From NCBI GenBank assembly GCA_001464955.1, contig LNEM01000030.1, positions 186,001-250,000 on the forward strand: a stretch of 64,000 nucleotides of DNA, read 5' to 3'. The notes beneath the pieces were generated by a model. The model was given only the letters and a program-made list of their open reading frames with translations, made no database searches and was not told the DNA's origin. The position numbers were made by a program, and so were the translations under genes. Below, in pieces: positions 62,895 to 64,000 of this stretch. The stretch's first letter is position 1; each line of letters opens with the position of its first letter. The DNA comes from Rhizobiales bacterium Ga0077537. Its GTDB lineage: Bacteria > Pseudomonadota > Alphaproteobacteria > Rhizobiales > Hyphomicrobiaceae.

Positions 62895-64000
62895 ATGAAC
62901 GTTTCGCACTTCTTCATCGACCGTCCGATCTTTGCCTCGGTGCTGTCGGTGGTGTTCGTGATTCTGGGGGCGGTGGCCTTCGGACGGCTGCCGATCGCCC
63001 AATACCCTGAGATCGCGCCGCCGGTGATCAACATCACCGGCCAGTACCCGGGCGCCAGCTCGGACGTCGTCGCAGCCACGGTCGTTGCTCCGCTGGAGCA
63101 GCAGATCAACGGCGTCGAAAACATGCTCTACATCGCCTCGAACAGCACCGGCGACGGCACGTTCTCCATCGCGGTCACGTTCGAGCTCGGCACCAACCTC
63201 GACGTGGCACAGGTTCAGGTGCAGAACCGCGTCGCGACGGCCCTGCCGCGCCTGCCTGCCGATGTCCGCAACATTGGCGTGACGGTCGCCAAGGCGTCCC
63301 CTGACCTGATGATGGTCGTGCACCTATATTCGCCGGACCAGTCCCGCGACACGCTCTTCATCTCGAATTATGCGAGCATCCAGGTCACCGACGCCCTGAC
63401 GCGGATTGACGGCGTCGGCTCGATCACGGTGTTCGGCAATCGCGAATATTCGATGCGGATCTGGCTCGATCCGGATCGCCTCCAGTCGCTCGACATGACG
63501 GCCGCCGACGTCGTGACGGCGCTGCAGGGCCAGAACGTGCAGGTTGCCTCGGGGATCCTGAACCAGCCTCCGGTCGACCGACCGGGCGCCTTCCAGCTCA
63601 CGATCCGCACGCAAGGCCGCCTCGTCGACCCTGTTCAGTTCGGCGACGTCGTGGTGAAGCAGACGCCCGGCGCCGTGGTGCGCCTGTCGGACGTCGGCCG
63701 TGTGGAGCTTGCAGCGCTCGACTACAGCCGCAACTCCTACCTCGATCGCGATCCGGCCGTCGGCCTCGGCGTGTTCCAGCGCCCTGGCTCCAACGCCCTG
63801 GCGACGGCTGCATCCATCAAGTCGCGCATGGACGAGCTGGCGAAGGATTTCCCGCCGGGCCTGAAGTACACGATCATCTATAACCCGACCCAGTTCATCC
63901 AGCAGTCCGTCGACGCCGTCCTCCTGACGATTCTCGAGGCGGTCTTGCTCGTCGTTCTGGTGGTGATCCTCTTTCTGCAGACGTGGCGTGCCGCGATCAT
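62895..64000 (+). CDS. RND efflux transporter (AcrB-like), 5' part; runs off the window
   Basis: 369 residues of an HAE1-type RND pump are visible: FFIDRPIFASVLSVVFVILG (first membrane helix), LPIAQYPEIAPPVI, and the start of the second membrane helix at VLLTILEAVLLVVLVVILFL. It exports drugs or metabolites using proton motive force. ATG 62895 is 13 bases after the adaptor stop. The gene continues beyond base 64000. Confidence 0.95.
   Translation, partial: MNVSHFFIDRPIFASVLSVVFVILGAVAFGRLPIAQYPEIAPPVINITGQYPGASSDVVAATVVAPLEQQINGVENMLYIASNSTGDGTFSIAVTFELGTNLDVAQVQVQNRVATALPRLPADVRNIGVTVAKASPDLMMVVHLYSPDQSRDTLFISNYASIQVTDALTRIDGVGSITVFGNREYSMRIWLDPDRLQSLDMTAADVVTALQGQNVQVASGILNQPPVDRPGAFQLTIRTQGRLVDPVQFGDVVVKQTPGAVVRLSDVGRVELAALDYSRNSYLDRDPAVGLGVFQRPGSNALATAASIKSRMDELAKDFPPGLKYTIIYNPTQFIQQSVDAVLLTILEAVLLVVLVVILFLQTWRAAI

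Noticed and set aside
1-64000. CRISPR arrays, insertion sequences or prophage genes
   Set aside because: No regularly spaced repeats, transposase, integrase or phage structural gene was recognised on either strand.

Overview
The window is GC-rich chromosomal DNA (about two thirds G+C by eye) from an alphaproteobacterium, most likely a member of the Hyphomicrobiales. The signs are a NepR/EcfG/PhyR general stress response locus with an HWE-family kinase, a ChpT-type histidine phosphotransferase, an EipA/DUF1134 envelope protein, a split atpI-atpB-atpE-b'-b F0 operon, and GGAAC-N16/17-CGTT promoters. No insertion sequence, prophage or CRISPR array is visible. The genes look chromosomal and mostly intact.

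Region 1 (1-9.6 kb) is the core of the general stress response. EcfG (sigma), NepR (anti-sigma), PhyR (anti-anti-sigma response regulator) and two HWE histidine kinases (one cut by the window edge) sit among stress effectors: two-repeat CsbD, DUF1328, DUF883, Dps, an AI-2E/PerM-type exporter with a long soluble tail, and a 25-residue membrane peptide. Six exact EcfG-type promoters precede csbD, the DUF883 gene, nepR-ecfG, dps, phyR and the 25-residue peptide.

Region 2 (9.7-15 kb) is a cobalamin-riboswitch-controlled btuB-btuF-btuC-btuD vitamin B12 uptake operon. A hairpin just before btuB presents the ribosome binding site in its loop.

Region 3 (15-20 kb) is a small ECF sigma island. An ECF42-type sigma factor with a TPR-like tail is coded with a DGPF/YCII protein, a PhnB-like VOC protein and a DUF1428 protein, and faces an SRPBCC-VOC operon. 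Both operons start with the same TGTCGG-N17-CGTCC element, which suggests one autoregulated regulon.

Region 4 (19-31 kb) holds a LysR/pirin pair with a cysteine hydrolase, a gamma-glutamyltransferase-like enzyme, tRNA-Ser(GGA), ndk, an M20 amidohydrolase, an L-2-hydroxyglutarate-dehydrogenase-like flavoprotein, and a minus-strand group rph - VOC - rdgB - hemW.

Region 5 (31-38 kb) is the chaperone block hrcA-grpE and dnaK-dnaJ with alkB between them; an intrinsic terminator separates dnaK from dnaJ. Region 6 (37-48 kb) has an LLM flavin monooxygenase, a Baeyer-Villiger-type monooxygenase, a secreted dienelactone-hydrolase-like enzyme, the F0 ATP synthase operon with a consensus promoter and a hairpin just after atpE, and an SbmA/YddA-like ABC exporter whose ATPase lacks two key residues.

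Region 7 (47-64 kb) is mixed: methyltransferase, small secreted proteins, cold-shock protein, GST, an HtrA-like protein without a catalytic triad, an enolase-superfamily enzyme, a tail-anchored proline-rich protein beside a frameshifted coiled-coil membrane gene, eipA, cysQ, chpT, a single-domain response regulator, rlmJ, and the start of an RND efflux operon running off the right edge.
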